Shown here: positions 36,623 to 46,895 of the stretch, in pieces | Position numbering within the stretch: the first letter of the stretch is position 1 | Layout: each line of letters begins with the position of its first letter | Assembly (NCBI RefSeq): GCF_003206575.1 | Contig: NZ_PZJO01000002.1 | Coordinates: 208,006 to 272,005, forward strand | Source of the DNA: Salinicola endophyticus | GTDB taxonomy: Bacteria > Pseudomonadota > Gammaproteobacteria > Pseudomonadales > Halomonadaceae | Length of the DNA stretch: 64,000 nt | Direction: 5' to 3' | Made by a program: the position numbers and the translations under genes | Notes under the pieces: generated by a model | Databases searched by the model: none | Told to the model about the DNA's origin: nothing | The model's input: only the letters and a program-made list of their open reading frames with translations

Positions 36623-37321
36623 CTAGTTGACCAGACGGCCACGCAGACGGGCGACTGCCTGGCTATGCAGCTGACAGACGCGAGACTCGCTGACCCCCAG
36701 TACCGCGCCAATCTCCTTGAGGTTCAACTCCTCCTGGTAGTAGAGCCCCAGCAGCAGCTTCTCGCGCTCCGGCAGGGCATCGATCGCCGCCATCAGACGT
36801 TCGCGATTGTCGCCATCGAGCAGCGCCTCGAAGGGTGACGGCGGCCCCCCTTCGCTGACCGCCCCCACCCCGTTTTCACTGTCGCTCTCATCGTAGGCGA
36901 GCAGGAAGCCGTTGTTGGCGTCCGTCAGCAGCTGGTGATAATCGCTCTGGGAGATCCCCATCTCCTGAGCGATCTCGCGCTCTTCGGGGGTGCGCCCAAG
37001 GCGTTGCTCCAGACGTCCGATAGCCTGATCGAGAGCCCGCGCATTACGGCGCACGCTGCGCGGCATCCAGTCACGGCTGCGCAGCTCATCGATCATCGCC
37101 CCGCGAATACGCTGGTTGGCGTAGGTGGAGAAGCTGGCGCCATGGGCATTGTCGTAACGCCCCATGGCGTCGAGTAGCCCCACCATACCGGCCTGGATCA
37201 GGTCATCGAGTTCGACACTCGCGGGCAGCCGGACCTGCAGCGAGAGAGCGTGTCGCCTCACCATCGGCATGTACTGTTCGATCATTGCCCGCTGATCGAT
37301 CTTGCCCTGTACGGTATACAT
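36623..37321 (-). CDS. fliA: RNA polymerase sigma factor for flagellar operons, FliA (sigma 28)
   Basis: FliA directs class III flagellar transcription and is held by FlgM. The 232-residue protein shows sigma region 2 (EQYMPMVRRHALSLQVRLPA, ELDDLIQAGMVGLLDAMGRY, FSTYANQRIRGAMIDELRSR), region 3 (RRNARALDQAIGRLEQRLGR) and region 4 (LPEREKLLLGLYYQEELNLK, EIGAVLGVSESRVCQLHSQA). It is the last gene of the minus-strand flhBAE-fliA stretch, separated from flhE by 110 bases. Sites matching its consensus are found across this window. Confidence 0.97.
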   Translation of the reverse strand: MYTVQGKIDQRAMIEQYMPMVRRHALSLQVRLPASVELDDLIQAGMVGLLDAMGRYDNAHGASFSTYANQRIRGAMIDELRSRDWMPRSVRRNARALDQAIGRLEQRLGRTPEEREIAQEMGISQSDYHQLLTDANNGFLLAYDESDSENGVGAVSEGGPPSPFEALLDGDNRERLMAAIDALPEREKLLLGLYYQEELNLKEIGAVLGVSESRVCQLHSQAVARLRGRLVN

Positions 37322-37431
37322 CGAATCGCCTCGTGATTAACCCGTCCGGCCCACCGCAAAACCGGTGCCAGTCGATATATTATGCGCCGCCGGAACCAGC
37401 GTTAGCCGTCAAACTCCCGGGCTAGAGGACG

Positions 37432-37872
37432 CTATTTTGCCTTTTTGTCGCCCTGCCGGGGTGCGCCGCGGGCGAAGTCCACCATGATCTGGCCACGACT
37501 GATCACCACGCGCTTGCCACTCTGCGGACGCAGACGGAACCAGAACGTCAACGGCTGCGCGGCATCGCGGCCGGCGAAGCGCCGGGTGCTGCCATGGGTC
37601 GTGTCCAGCGCCACGCAGAGCTCGGCCTGACACAGCCGTGCCTCGAGTCCCTGCACCGGGCCCTCGACATCGAAGCGCCAGGAGACCCGGGTCACGCGGG
37701 CCTGGCCGATGGATTCGGGGGGCATGACCGGAGCACTGCTCAGCGCGCGCTGGCTGGCCACCACCAACTGCCGCGGCAGCTTGCCGACCCAGGAACCCGC
37801 GGCCGCGGCCAGCGCGTCGCTCGCCCCCAGCACCGCGCACAGCGCCAGCGCCGTCAGCGGCACGCGAGACAT
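37432..37872 (-). CDS. flhE: Flagellar protein FlhE
   Basis: The 146-residue product has a signal peptide (MSRVPLTALALCAVLGASDALAA region) and a periplasmic domain matching Flh[47 protein letters not shown], then CVALDTTHGSTRRFAG and AQPLTFWFRL. The conserved Cys pair could form a disulfide. In enterics FlhE guards the export gate against proton leakage. The ATG overlaps the flhA stop by one base (TGATG). A Lys-rich tail ends the protein. Confidence 0.88.
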   Translation of the reverse strand: MSRVPLTALALCAVLGASDALAAAAGSWVGKLPRQLVVASQRALSSAPVMPPESIGQARVTRVSWRFDVEGPVQGLEARLCQAELCVALDTTHGSTRRFAGRDAAQPLTFWFRLRPQSGKRVVISRGQIMVDFARGAPRQGDKKAK

Positions 37873-39956
37873 CAGCCGTTACCCCCGATGGTGGCGGTGA
37901 CCCGCAGCGTGCGGTCATCGGGTATCTCGGCCTGGGAGAGCACCACCAGCGACTTGATCTGCCGCCGCAGGAAGCGCGCCAGCAGCCCCCGCAACCCGTG
38001 CTGGACCACCAGCACCGCCGGTTCATCACGGCTCTGCTGGCGCTCGACCGCCGCCGCAGCCTGCTTCATCAGGGTGTCGGCCAGTCCTGGCTCGAGCGCC
38101 CCGCCGTTATTGAGCGCCTGGGTCAGCACCTGCTCGAGACGCGGCTCGAGCCCGATGACGTGCATCGGCTCGTGCCCGGGGAACCACTGCTGGGTAATGG
38201 CACGGCCCAGCGCCACGCGGACGATCGCGGTGAGCTCGCCGGCGTCGGTCTGCTGCGGCGCGAACTCGGCAAGTACATCGAGGATGGTATGCATATCGCG
38301 AATCGGCACATCCTCGGCGAGCAGGTTCTGCAGGATACGCTGTACCGTAGTGAGCGGAATGAGCTTGGGTACCACGTCCTCGACCAACGACTTCTGCTGC
38401 TCGGAGACCTTGTCCAGCAGCTGCTGCACCTCCGCACGGCCCAGCATGTCGTCGGCATGCTCGTGCAGCAGGTGATTGAGATGCGTCGCCACCACGGTGC
38501 TGGCGTCGACCACCGTGTAGCCGTAGATCTGCGCGCGCTCGCGCTGGGCGGTGTCGATCCAGTAGGCCTTGAGGCCAAACGCCGGATCCTCGGTCTCGAC
38601 GCCGTCGATCGCCCCGGAGACCTGGCCCGGATCGATCGCCAGCCAGCGTCCGGGGAACGCCTCGGCGCGCCCGATCTCGACTCCCTTGAGGGTGATGACG
38701 TAGGTATTGGGGCTGAGCTCGAGGTTGTCACGGATATGCACCACCGAGGGCAGGAAGCCGACGTCCTGGGCAAACTTCTTGCGCACGCTCTTGATTCGAC
38801 CCAGCAGCTCGCCCTGCTGGCGCTGGTCGACCAGCGGAATCAGCCGGTGCCCTACCTCGAGCCCCAGAGTATCGACCAACTGCACGTCGTCCCAACTCGC
38901 CTCTGGGGTCTCCTGCACCGCCGCGGGTGCCTTCTCCTCCACGCGCTGTGCGGTCTGCTGCTGATTCTGGCGCGACAGCCACCAGCCGAGACCGCCCAGG
39001 GCGGCTGCGAACAGCAGGAAGACCAGGTTGGGCATGCCCGGGATGACCCCGAGCAGCGTCATCACGCCAGCGGCGAGGTACATGACCCGCGGATTGTTGA
39101 AAAGCTGGCTGAGCAGCTGCTGGCCGACGTCCTGATCGGTGTTGACACGCGAGACAGTGACGCCCGCCGCAGTGGAGATGACCAGTGCCGGAATCTGCGC
39201 CACCAGGCCGTCGCCCACGGTGAGCAGCGTATAGGTCTTGGCGGCATCGGCAAACGGCATGCCGTGCTGACCGATCCCGATCATCAGCCCGCCGATCAGG
39301 TTGATCACCATGATCAAGAGCCCTGCCATGGCGTCGCCGCGTACGAACTTGCTGGCACCATCCATGGAGCCGTAGAACTCCGACTCCTGGTTGATTTCAC
39401 TGCGTCGCCGGCGCGCCTCCTCTTCACCGATCAGGCCGGCGTTGAGGTCGGCATCGATGGCCATCTGCTTGCCGGGCATCGAGTCGAGGGTGAAGCGTGC
39501 ACCGACCTCGGCGATACGCCCCGCCCCCTTGGTGATGACCATGAAGTTGATCACCACCAGAATCAGGAACACCACCAGCCCCACGGCGAAGTTGCCGCCG
39601 ATCAAGAAAGCGCCGAAAGCTTCGATCACCTTGCCCGCGGCGTCCCCGCCCTCGTGGCCGTCCATCAGCACCACACGGGTCGAAGCCACGTTGAGCGACA
39701 GCCGCAGCAGGGTCGAGAACAGCAGTACCGCCGGGAAGGCGGCGAAATCGAGCGGCTTCTCGGTGAACATGCTGACCAGCAGCACCATGATCGAGAGCGC
39801 GATATTGAAGGTGAAGAAGAGATCGAGCGCGAACGGCGGCAGCGGCAGGATCATCATGCTCAGAATCATGATGATCAGCACCGGGCCGGCCAGCAACTTC
39901 AACTGTGAGCCGCCGGACAACTGTTGTCGGCCGAACCACTGGGTCAGCGCGTTCAT
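37872..39956 (-). CDS. flhA: Flagellar type III export gate protein FlhA
   Basis: FlhA is the membrane export gate and chaperone docking platform. The 694-residue protein has about eight N-terminal membrane helices (PLPPFALDLFFTFNIALSIM, STLLRLSLNVASTRVVLMDG) and the FHIPEP signature region (KGAGRIAEVGARFTLDSMPG, KQMAIDADLNAGLIGEEEAR). A large cytoplasmic domain follows from about 340 (VHIRDNLELSPNTYVITLKG, LVEDVVPKLIPLTTVQRILQ, VLVVQHGLRGLLARFLR). Its start overlaps flhB by 4 bases and its end touches flhE. Confidence 0.98.
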   Translation of the reverse strand: MNALTQWFGRQQLSGGSQLKLLAGPVLIIMILSMMILPLPPFALDLFFTFNIALSIMVLLVSMFTEKPLDFAAFPAVLLFSTLLRLSLNVASTRVVLMDGHEGGDAAGKVIEAFGAFLIGGNFAVGLVVFLILVVINFMVITKGAGRIAEVGARFTLDSMPGKQMAIDADLNAGLIGEEEARRRRSEINQESEFYGSMDGASKFVRGDAMAGLLIMVINLIGGLMIGIGQHGMPFADAAKTYTLLTVGDGLVAQIPALVISTAAGVTVSRVNTDQDVGQQLLSQLFNNPRVMYLAAGVMTLLGVIPGMPNLVFLLFAAALGGLGWWLSRQNQQQTAQRVEEKAPAAVQETPEASWDDVQLVDTLGLEVGHRLIPLVDQRQQGELLGRIKSVRKKFAQDVGFLPSVVHIRDNLELSPNTYVITLKGVEIGRAEAFPGRWLAIDPGQVSGAIDGVETEDPAFGLKAYWIDTAQRERAQIYGYTVVDASTVVATHLNHLLHEHADDMLGRAEVQQLLDKVSEQQKSLVEDVVPKLIPLTTVQRILQNLLAEDVPIRDMHTILDVLAEFAPQQTDAGELTAIVRVALGRAITQQWFPGHEPMHVIGLEPRLEQVLTQALNNGGALEPGLADTLMKQAAAAVERQQSRDEPAVLVVQHGLRGLLARFLRRQIKSLVVLSQAEIPDDRTLRVTATIGGNG

Positions 39957-41122
39957 TCACCCTCCTTGGGTGCATCAGTACCCTCACCGCGATCGTCGAG
40001 ACTCGGCGGGACGGGGAGATCGTGCGGCGTCGGCGGCGTGTCACCGCCCTCGCTCGCCACCTGTTTGAGCCGGAACGCCCAGGCCAGCACCTCGGCCACT
40101 GCGGTGTACAGATCGGCCGGAATCTCTTGGTCGAGATCGACGTGCCGGTAGAGCGCGCGTGCCAGCGGCGGCGCCTCCAGCCGCGGGATGCCGTGCTCGT
40201 CACCCAACTCACGAATGCGCGCGGCAACCGCGTCGGCACCCTTCGCGACCACCCGCGGTGCCGCCATCGACGCCTGTTCGTAGCTCAGCGCCACGGCGTA
40301 ATGGGTCGGGTTGGTGACGATGACATCGGCATCGGGCACCTTGCTCATCATGCGCCGACGCGCCATCGCCTGCTGCTGCGAGCGAATGCGCCCCTTGACG
40401 TGGGGATCGCCCTCGCTCTCCTTGTGCTCCTGCCGGATATCTTCGCGGCTCATGCGCAATTTCTTGTGGTGGCTCCAGATCTGGTAGGGCACGTCGATCA
40501 GGATCACCACGATCATCGAGGCCACGATCAACCCACAGCCGATCGCCGCAATGCGCATCGCCGTGGCCAGCGCCTGCTGTATCGGCAGCTCCATCAGCCC
40601 GAGCAGATTGTCCTTGTGCGACCACAGGTAGTAGACGCCGACTCCCCCGACCAGCGCCGACTTGGCGATCGCCTTGGCCAGCTCGGCCAGCGCCTGGGTC
40701 GAGAACATGCGCTTCAACCCCTTGGCCGGGTTGAGCTTGCTGATCTGCGGCGCCATCGACTTGGCCGACATCAGCCAGCCGCCGAGCAACGTGTGCCCGA
40801 GCACCGCCGCCACCGCGAACAGCAAAAACAGTGGCAGCAGCACGATCAAGGTGCTCTGGCCCAGCGTCCAGACATGGCTGAGCGTGCGCGACGTGTCGAA
40901 GATCATGCCGCGATCGAATATGAACGACTGCTCCATCACCATGCCCAGGTCGTCGTACAGGTTGTGACCCATGAGCCACAGACCGCCGACACCACAGGCC
41001 AGCAGCAGAAAGGTGGCAAGCTCGCGCGAGCGTGCGACCTGCCCCTCCTCGCGCGCCTTCTGCAGGCGTCGAGGTGTCGCTGGTTCGGTCTTTTCCTGAT
41101 CGCTATCGTTCTGCTCGGCCAA
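39953..41122 (-). CDS. flhB: Flagellar type III export switch protein FlhB
   Basis: FlhB sets substrate specificity of the export gate by self-cleavage. The 389-residue protein has the N-terminal EKTEPATPRRLQKAREEGQV, four membrane helices (about 36-210), the linker SREDIRQEHKESEGDPHVKG, and the autocleavage motif NPTH at 271-274. A cytoplasmic tail (APRVVAKGADAVAARIRELG, LARALYRHVDLDQEIPADLY) ends in a Pro/acid-rich extension. A paralogue of the tail alone (FlhX) is encoded next to fliK in this window. Confidence 0.98.
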   Translation of the reverse strand: MAEQNDSDQEKTEPATPRRLQKAREEGQVARSRELATFLLLACGVGGLWLMGHNLYDDLGMVMEQSFIFDRGMIFDTSRTLSHVWTLGQSTLIVLLPLFLLFAVAAVLGHTLLGGWLMSAKSMAPQISKLNPAKGLKRMFSTQALAELAKAIAKSALVGGVGVYYLWSHKDNLLGLMELPIQQALATAMRIAAIGCGLIVASMIVVILIDVPYQIWSHHKKLRMSREDIRQEHKESEGDPHVKGRIRSQQQAMARRRMMSKVPDADVIVTNPTHYAVALSYEQASMAAPRVVAKGADAVAARIRELGDEHGIPRLEAPPLARALYRHVDLDQEIPADLYTAVAEVLAWAFRLKQVASEGGDTPPTPHDLPVPPSLDDRGEGTDAPKEGE

Positions 41123-41455
41123 GCGGACTCCGCCACGGTAAGGCGCATCATCGCGTGGACGACATTCTGCGTGGCGCAGGGGGAAGTCAAAGGCGGAAAT
41201 AGCACGGCCAAGTGGCGGCTATTTCTCGTGCAAGCACGGCGGAGTGGCCGGCCACACATTCAAGGCCGGCATACGGGAGGTCAGCAGGGAAAGGCCGACG
41301 CGCCCGGAGCGGCGCGGTGGACGCGCCGACCTGGGGCTATCGGCATAGCGCTACCGACATAGTGCTAAAGACGTGGTGCTAACGACCTGGTGTGGTGCCA
41401 ACGACCTGGTGCTGACGACATGGCGCCATCAGTAGAGCGGCCTGCAAAGGCGGAC
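41123..41455. repeat. cheZ-flhB intergenic region with a degenerate 14-bp tandem repeat
   Basis: No gene is evident. From about 41339 to 41428 a 14-base unit close to ACGACCTGGTGCTA is repeated about six times in degenerate form; one unit has a 5-base insertion (TGTGG). The repeats lie about 215-305 bases before flhB. The function is unknown; the flhB promoter must be in or near this region. Confidence 0.6.
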
Positions 41456-41481
41456 TGCTGCGCCCCTGCCGGGGCGCAGCA
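41456..41481 (-). terminator. Hairpin after cheZ
   Basis: TGCTGCGCCCC and GGGGCGCAGCA form a perfect 11-bp GC-rich stem with a 4-base loop, starting 6 bases beyond the cheZ stop. It lacks a clear T-run but its place fits the end of the che operon, separating it from flhBA. Confidence 0.75.
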
Positions 41482-41486
41482 TCGGT

Positions 41487-42146
41487 TCAGAAGCCGAGGC
41501 TGTCGAGCAGGTCGTCGACCTGATCCTGGTTGCTCACCACATCCGCGGCCTGGGGGTTGATCTGAGGGCCGTTGAGCAGCGATGACGACTGCTTGGCCGC
41601 GACGGTCGCCGAGAGCTCGCGCCGTTCGGCGCTGTCCGGCGCGTTATCGATCAGCACCTGCAGCAGCTGCTGTTCGATCTCGCGGATGACATCCATCATC
41701 TTCTTGATCACCTGGCCGGTGAGATCCTGGAAGTCCTGGGCCATCATGATCTCGAGCAGTTGCGCATTGGTGGCGCTGGTCTGCTTGGGTACCATCTGCA
41801 GGTAGCTGCGGGTGTCGGTGACCAGCGCCTTGGCCTCATCGAGCTCCTTGGGCTCGGCGAACCAGGCATCCCAGCGCTTGTCCAGCGCCAGCGCTTCGCT
41901 CTCCAGCGAGTTCTGGATCGGTTGCGCCTGGTCGATGGCATTGAGCGCCCGCTCGGCGGCCTGCTCAGTCATCGAAGCGACGTAGCTCAGGCGGTCGCGA
42001 GCATCGGGAATCGCCTGGGCCGCGCGCTCGACCTCCTTGTCCAGGCCCAGCTCACGCATGTTGTCGCGCAGCATGCGCGTGAGATGGCCGATGCGACGAA
42101 TCAGATCGTCGGGAGCCGCCGTCTCTTGAGGGTTGGCACCGCTCAT
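41487..42146 (-). CDS. cheZ: Chemotaxis protein phosphatase CheZ
   Basis: CheZ speeds dephosphorylation of CheY-P. The 219-residue protein is largely helical. It has the hairpin with the catalytic region [20 protein letters not shown] (the conserved Asp and Gln that insert into CheY) and a flexible linker. It ends in [14 protein letters not shown], the conserved C-terminal CheY-binding helix. It lies 19 bases downstream of cheY, the usual pairing. Confidence 0.96.
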   Translation of the reverse strand: MSGANPQETAAPDDLIRRIGHLTRMLRDNMRELGLDKEVERAAQAIPDARDRLSYVASMTEQAAERALNAIDQAQPIQNSLESEALALDKRWDAWFAEPKELDEAKALVTDTRSYLQMVPKQTSATNAQLLEIMMAQDFQDLTGQVIKKMMDVIREIEQQLLQVLIDNAPDSAERRELSATVAAKQSSSLLNGPQINPQAADVVSNQDQVDDLLDSLGF

Positions 42147-42165
42147 GATCTACCCTCCTGTGGCG

Positions 42166-42555
42166 TCATTTGCCCAGTTTTTCGAAAATTTTGTTGAGCT
42201 TCTCTTCCAGCGTGGCCGCCGTGAACGGCTTGACAACGTAGCCGTTGGCGCCCGCCTGGGCGGCGGCAATGATATTCTCTTTCTTGGCTTCCGCCGTGAC
42301 CATCAGCACCGGCAGTGACGACAGCGCCGGATCCTGGCGGATCTCCTTGAGCATCTCGAGACCATCCAGGTTGGGCATGTTCCAGTCCGAGACCACGAAC
42401 TCGAAGCCGCCGGCGCGCAGCTTGGTCAGCGCTTCCTGGCCATCTTCCGCCTCTTCGACGTTCTCGAACCCGAGCTCCTTGAGCAGGCTGCGCACGATCC
42501 GGCGCATGGTCGGGAAGTCATCCACGACCAGAATGCTCATGTTCTTGTCAGCCAT
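42166..42555 (-). CDS. cheY: Chemotaxis response regulator CheY
   Basis: This single-domain receiver of 129 residues binds the flagellar switch when phosphorylated. It has Asp12 and Asp13 (metal), the phospho-acceptor Asp57 ([13 protein letters not shown]), Thr87 (LMVTAEA) and Lys109 (YVVKPF), numbering identical to E. coli CheY. It lies between cheB and cheZ. Confidence 0.98.
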   Translation of the reverse strand: MADKNMSILVVDDFPTMRRIVRSLLKELGFENVEEAEDGQEALTKLRAGGFEFVVSDWNMPNLDGLEMLKEIRQDPALSSLPVLMVTAEAKKENIIAAAQAGANGYVVKPFTAATLEEKLNKIFEKLGK

Positions 42556-42622
42556 CGTCTTTCCTCAATCCTTGTCAATACGCGGGCGATTGCTCTGGTT
42601 ATCGGCAACCGCGTCGTCAGCT

Positions 42623-43687
42623 TTAAACCCGCTGTGCGCGACCGGAAGCGTGCATCTGCTGTACCAGATGGCGCGCGATATCCGGCAGCGACACGATCTC
42701 TTCGGCACCGCCCAGGGCAATCGCCTCCTTGGGCATGCCGAACACCACGCAGCTGGCTTCGTCCTGGGCCACGGTATGCGAACCGGCCTGACGCATCTTC
42801 AACAGTCCAGCGGCACCGTCCTTACCCATGCCGGTAAGCAGCACCCCGAGCGCATTGCGCCCGGCACAACTGGCCGCCGAGTCGAACAGCACGTCGACCG
42901 AGGGACGGTGGCGATTGACCGGCGCGGTGTCATCCAGCGCAATCACATAGTTGGCCCCGGAGCGGGCCAGGCGCATGTGCCAGTCCCCGGGTGCGATATA
43001 AACATGACCTGGCAGCACTCGCTCGCCTTGCTCGGCCTCCTTGACGGTGACCCGACACAGGCGATCGAGGCGCTCGGCGAACGAGCGCGTGAAACCGCTC
43101 GGCATGTGCTGGGTCACCAGAATCGCCGGGCTGTTGGCGGGCAGCGGCTCGAGCACCTGGCGAATCGCCTCGGTGCCGCCGGTCGAGGCACCAATGATAA
43201 TCAGCTTCTCGCTCGACAGCATCGGCGCCTTGAGCGCCTCGCGGGGTACCGCCGGGGACGCGCTCTCGGGCTGACGGCGTGGCCGCGACTGGGCCGCGGC
43301 GCGAATCTTGTCAGCGATCATGCCGGCATACTCGAGCATCCCTTCGCGGATACCCACTTCGGGCTTGGCGACGAAATCGACCGCCCCCAGCTCCAGCGCA
43401 CGCAGGGTGATCTCGGAGCCGCGCTGGGTCAACGAGGAGACCATCAGCACCGGCATGGGGCGCAGGCGCATCAGACGCTCGAGGAAGTCGAGCCCGTCCA
43501 TGCGCGGCATCTCGACGTCCAGGGTCAATACATCCGGGTTGTGGCGCTTGATCAGATCCCGCGCCACCAGGGGATCGGGCGCGGTGGCCACGACCTCCAT
43601 GTCCGACTGCGACTCGATGATCTTGGTCATCAGATCGCGAATGAGTGCCGAGTCGTCGACGCACAGTACCTTGATCCGGGGTTTCAT
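42623..43687 (-). CDS. cheB: Chemotaxis protein-glutamate methylesterase/deamidase CheB
   Basis: CheB removes methyl groups from chemoreceptors. The 354-residue protein has a receiver domain ([14 protein letters not shown], Asp57 in [12 protein letters not shown]), a linker, and the methylesterase domain. The catalytic triad sits in [12 protein letters not shown] (Ser), [16 protein letters not shown] (His) and [14 protein letters not shown] (Asp). It overlaps cheR by 4 bases (ATGA). Confidence 0.98.
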   Translation of the reverse strand: MKPRIKVLCVDDSALIRDLMTKIIESQSDMEVVATAPDPLVARDLIKRHNPDVLTLDVEMPRMDGLDFLERLMRLRPMPVLMVSSLTQRGSEITLRALELGAVDFVAKPEVGIREGMLEYAGMIADKIRAAAQSRPRRQPESASPAVPREALKAPMLSSEKLIIIGASTGGTEAIRQVLEPLPANSPAILVTQHMPSGFTRSFAERLDRLCRVTVKEAEQGERVLPGHVYIAPGDWHMRLARSGANYVIALDDTAPVNRHRPSVDVLFDSAASCAGRNALGVLLTGMGKDGAAGLLKMRQAGSHTVAQDEASCVVFGMPKEAIALGGAEEIVSLPDIARHLVQQMHASGRAQRV

Positions 43688-44598
43688 GCTGGGCGCCCTC
43701 CTCGCGCAGCGCCGGCAACGGCATTCGCCGCCAGCGTGTAGATGGTCTGACCGCGCAGGCGGAACGTCTGATTCAGGAACGAAAAGTTCTCGGAGTGGCC
43801 GGCGAACAGCAGACCATCCGGCTTCATCTGCGACGCGAAACGGCGCAGGATCGCTGACTGGGTCTCCTTGTCGAAATAGATCATCACGTTACGACAGAAG
43901 ATGATGTCGAAAGGCGCATTCAGCGACCACTTGTCGGTGACCAGATTGAGGGTGCGGAAATCGATCATCGACGCGAGCTCCGGCCGCACTCGCGCCTTGC
44001 CAGCGCGCGCACCACTGCCGCGCTGGAAGAAGCGCCGGCAGCGCGCCTCGCCCAGCTTCTCCACCGATTCCAGGGGATAGATCCCCTGGCGCGCGGTATT
44101 GAGCGCCTCGGTATCGATGTCAGTGGCCAGGATCTTGACCTGCGACGCAGCCGAGCCCAGCGACTCCTGCACGGTCATCGCCAGCGAGTAGGGCTCTTCA
44201 CCGGTAGAGGCGCCGGCACACCAGATCTTGATGCTCGGGCCTCGGCGCTTGATCTCCTCCGCGAGCACCGGGAAGTGGTGAGCCTCGCGGAAGAAGGCGG
44301 TGAGATTGGTCGTCAGCGCATTGGTGAACGCTTCCCACTCGTCGGAGTCCGGCCTTGAGTCGAGATGCGCCAGATAGTCACTGAAGCGAGTCATGCCGTG
44401 TAGCCGCAGGCGCTTGGCCAGACGGCTGTAGACCATCTCTCGCTTGTTGTCGGCCATGACGATACCCGCACGCCGGTAGATCAATGCCCGTACCCGCTCG
44501 AAGTCGCGCACGGTGAAATCGAGGTCGCGAGAGAAGCTCGCCGGGGCATCGGCTGTTTCCGAATTGGCAACAGCAAACATGGTCTGATCGTTTTTCAA
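43684..44598 (-). CDS. cheR: Chemotaxis protein methyltransferase CheR
   Basis: CheR methylates receptor glutamates with SAM. Features are the N-terminal helical domain ([40 protein letters not shown]), the SAM site [36 protein letters not shown], and [18 protein letters not shown]. Start choice: GGGAGG sits 4 bases before a TTG at 44598 that overlaps the receptor stop (TTGA). An ATG at 44580 has no ribosome site. I prefer the TTG, giving about 304 residues. Confidence 0.95.
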   Translation of the reverse strand: MKNDQTMFAVANSETADAPASFSRDLDFTVRDFERVRALIYRRAGIVMADNKREMVYSRLAKRLRLHGMTRFSDYLAHLDSRPDSDEWEAFTNALTTNLTAFFREAHHFPVLAEEIKRRGPSIKIWCAGASTGEEPYSLAMTVQESLGSAASQVKILATDIDTEALNTARQGIYPLESVEKLGEARCRRFFQRGSGARAGKARVRPELASMIDFRTLNLVTDKWSLNAPFDIIFCRNVMIYFDKETQSAILRRFASQMKPDGLLFAGHSENFSFLNQTFRLRGQTIYTLAANAVAGAARGGRPA

Positions 44599-46766
44599 AA
44601 TGCCTCCCACTCCCCTGTATCGTCGCCGCCAGCCGGGCGTGCCCGGGACTTGTCGCTCGACGCCAGCGCCGGGGCAGCGTTTTTCGACGCTGCCGGGTTA
44701 GGCGCCAGGCGTGGCTCTCTGCCACCCCCGGGCACCCGTTCTTTACCACTTCCGGCAAGCCGGAACACTGCGATGGAGCGCGCCAGGCTATCGACGCTGG
44801 TGCGCAGCTCGACCGCGGACGCCGCGCTGGTCTGCACGCGCTGGGCGTTCTGCTGCGTCACCTCGTCCATCTGTGCCACCGCCTGACTGATCTGCTGAAT
44901 GCCGCTGGTCTGCTCGTCGGAGGCAGCCGATATCTCACTGATGATGTCATTGACCCGGGTCACCGCGTCGACGACCTCGCCGATCGCACCTTCGGCCTCG
45001 CGGACCAGATCCGCACCGTGCCCCACCTCCTGGGTCGAGCTGTCGATCAGGTTGCGAATCTCCTTGGCGGCTTCGGCGCTGCGACTGGCAAGGTTGCGTA
45101 CTTCTCCGGCCACTACTGCGAACCCGCGCCCCTGCTCACCCGCTCGTGCCGCCTCGACCGAGGCGTTGAGCGCCAGGATGTTGGTCTGGAAGGCGATCGA
45201 GTCGATCACCCCGACGATGTCCGCGACCTTGCGTGAGCTGTCGGTGATCCGACCCATGGTGTCGACCACCTGCCCCATGACCTCACCACTACGCCTGACC
45301 GTATCGGTGGCGCCACCCGCCAACTGGCTCGCCTGGCGCGCGTTGTCAGCGTTCTGCTTCACCGTCGCCGTCATCTGCTCCATGCTGCTCGCGGTCTCTG
45401 CCAGCGAGGCGGCCTGCTGCTCGGTGCGCGAGGAGAGATCCTCGTTGCCCGTGGCGATATCCTGAGTCGCCGGACGCACCACCGCCACGTTGGCATCGAC
45501 GTCACTGACGATGGTTCCCAGACTCTGGCGCATGCCATTGAGCGCGATGATCAGTTGCCCCAGTTCGTCCTTGCGCTGCTGACTCAGCTCAGCACCAAGG
45601 TTGCCGGAGGCAATCTGCCGGGTGAAGTCGAGCGCTTCGCGCAGCGGCTTGAGTGCCGCGCGGATCGTGGTCACGCCGATGACCACCAGCACGACAGCAC
45701 TGACCAGCAGCAACCCGATCAGTACCATCAGCGCATGGTGCTGAGCCGCCTCGGCGGCCGCCAACATCTCGTTACCGCTGCGTCGCTTGGCCTCCACCAG
45801 CGCGTTGAGGTCGGCGCTGGTCTTGTCGCTGTCCGCCTGCAGGACATCGTTGTAGGCGACGTAGGACTGATAGAAGTCACCGCTGTCCAGCGCTTTCATC
45901 ACCGCCTCGAGCCCCTGCTCACGGTAGCGCTCGAGGTCGGCTTCGAAGGTCTCCGCGGCGGCTGACTGATTATCCGGTCGACCGTCATAGTAGGCGTCCC
46001 AGGTGGACTGCAATTCGGTGATCAAGGCCTCTACCTGGGTCTTGATCGGTGCCAGATCGGTGGCCATGGGGTTGCTGACCGGCTTCGAGACCAGATCACG
46101 CCCCTTCGACATCAACTGATCGATCTTCTGCAGTCGCGCCAGGTCACCCATACCCTCCTCGGCAAGCGTCTGCAGACGTTCACCGCTGGCGTTGAGCGCA
46201 TGGATCGCCAGTCCGCCGCTAGCCCCCAGCACCAGCAGCGCAAACACCATCATCGCGATCAGGCGGCCCTTGAGTGACCCCAGACTGAAACGTTTGACGG
46301 ACGCCAGCACGCCACGCCGCTGCAGGCGACCCTGCTGCAGGCGGTAGCCGCGGCCGCGGCCGGCGAGCATGCGCGGATAGCAGGCTTCGGCGAGCTTGCG
46401 CTCCTCTTCGCTGGGCTTGACGCGCACCGAGGTGTAGCCGACCACCTCTCCGCCATCGATGATCGGCGTGACCGTCGACTGCACCCAGTAGAAACTACCG
46501 TCCTTGCAGCGGTTCTTGATCACCCCGGTCCAGGTCTTGCCCTGCTTGAGGGTCTGCCAAAGGTCGGCGAAAGCCGCCGGCGGCATGTCGGGATGGCGCA
46601 CGATATTGTGCGGCGCCCCCAGCAACTCGTCGTAAGGGAAACCACTCACGCTGACGAAGGCCGGATTGGCATAGGTGATCCGACTATCGAGGTCGGTTCG
46701 CGAAATCAAATAGGCGTCGTCGTCCAGCGGGACTTCCCGGTCGATCACGGGTTGATTGTTTCGCAT
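44595..46766 (-). CDS. Methyl-accepting chemotaxis protein with PAS and periplasmic helical sensor domains
   Basis: This 723-residue receptor begins with an Aer-like PAS domain (about 15-120: [53 protein letters not shown]). A membrane helix (about 168-188), a periplasmic four-helix-bundle type domain (about 190-345), a second membrane helix (about 347-368) and a HAMP follow. The signalling domain has a hairpin tip around [20 protein letters not shown]. It ends in EWEAF, resembling the E. coli NWETF pentapeptide that tethers CheR and CheB. A sigma 28 promoter lies upstream and cheR directly downstream. It may read both redox/FAD-type and periplasmic signals; the ligand is unknown. Confidence 0.93.
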   Translation of the reverse strand: MRNNQPVIDREVPLDDDAYLISRTDLDSRITYANPAFVSVSGFPYDELLGAPHNIVRHPDMPPAAFADLWQTLKQGKTWTGVIKNRCKDGSFYWVQSTVTPIIDGGEVVGYTSVRVKPSEEERKLAEACYPRMLAGRGRGYRLQQGRLQRRGVLASVKRFSLGSLKGRLIAMMVFALLVLGASGGLAIHALNASGERLQTLAEEGMGDLARLQKIDQLMSKGRDLVSKPVSNPMATDLAPIKTQVEALITELQSTWDAYYDGRPDNQSAAAETFEADLERYREQGLEAVMKALDSGDFYQSYVAYNDVLQADSDKTSADLNALVEAKRRSGNEMLAAAEAAQHHALMVLIGLLLVSAVVLVVIGVTTIRAALKPLREALDFTRQIASGNLGAELSQQRKDELGQLIIALNGMRQSLGTIVSDVDANVAVVRPATQDIATGNEDLSSRTEQQAASLAETASSMEQMTATVKQNADNARQASQLAGGATDTVRRSGEVMGQVVDTMGRITDSSRKVADIVGVIDSIAFQTNILALNASVEAARAGEQGRGFAVVAGEVRNLASRSAEAAKEIRNLIDSSTQEVGHGADLVREAEGAIGEVVDAVTRVNDIISEISAASDEQTSGIQQISQAVAQMDEVTQQNAQRVQTSAASAVELRTSVDSLARSIAVFRLAGSGKERVPGGGREPRLAPNPAASKNAAPALASSDKSRARPAGGDDTGEWEAF

Positions 46767-46844
46767 CGCAGTTTCCCTGACATTGTTTCGGGTCCGTTGA
46801 TGAGCAGATCGCGCTCCCCGACCCCGCTTTATTAGTTGCTCTAG

Positions 46845-46871
46845 CTATCGGCGTAAGCGTGCCGAACTTTA
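46845..46871 (-). promoter_or_regulatory. Sigma 28 promoter for the PAS chemoreceptor and cheRBYZ
   Basis: On the minus strand TAAAGTTC, an 11-base spacer and GCCGATAG match the FliA consensus at 14 of 16 positions, 79 bases before the receptor start. Transcription from here would read the receptor, cheR, cheB, cheY and cheZ. Confidence 0.92.
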
Positions 46872-46895
46872 ACCCTCGCCCGTCGGCACCCGGCC

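Noticed and set aside
37998..41362. Very long open frames on the plus strand opposite flhA and flhB
   Set aside because: They are antisense to genes with unmistakable family motifs; long antisense frames are expected in high-GC DNA, and their translations are low-complexity Arg/Gln/His-rich.
46845..46895. This stretch as part of the Cache receptor gene end
   Set aside because: The receptor stop is at 46896; the stretch instead contains a near-consensus sigma 28 promoter for the next gene.
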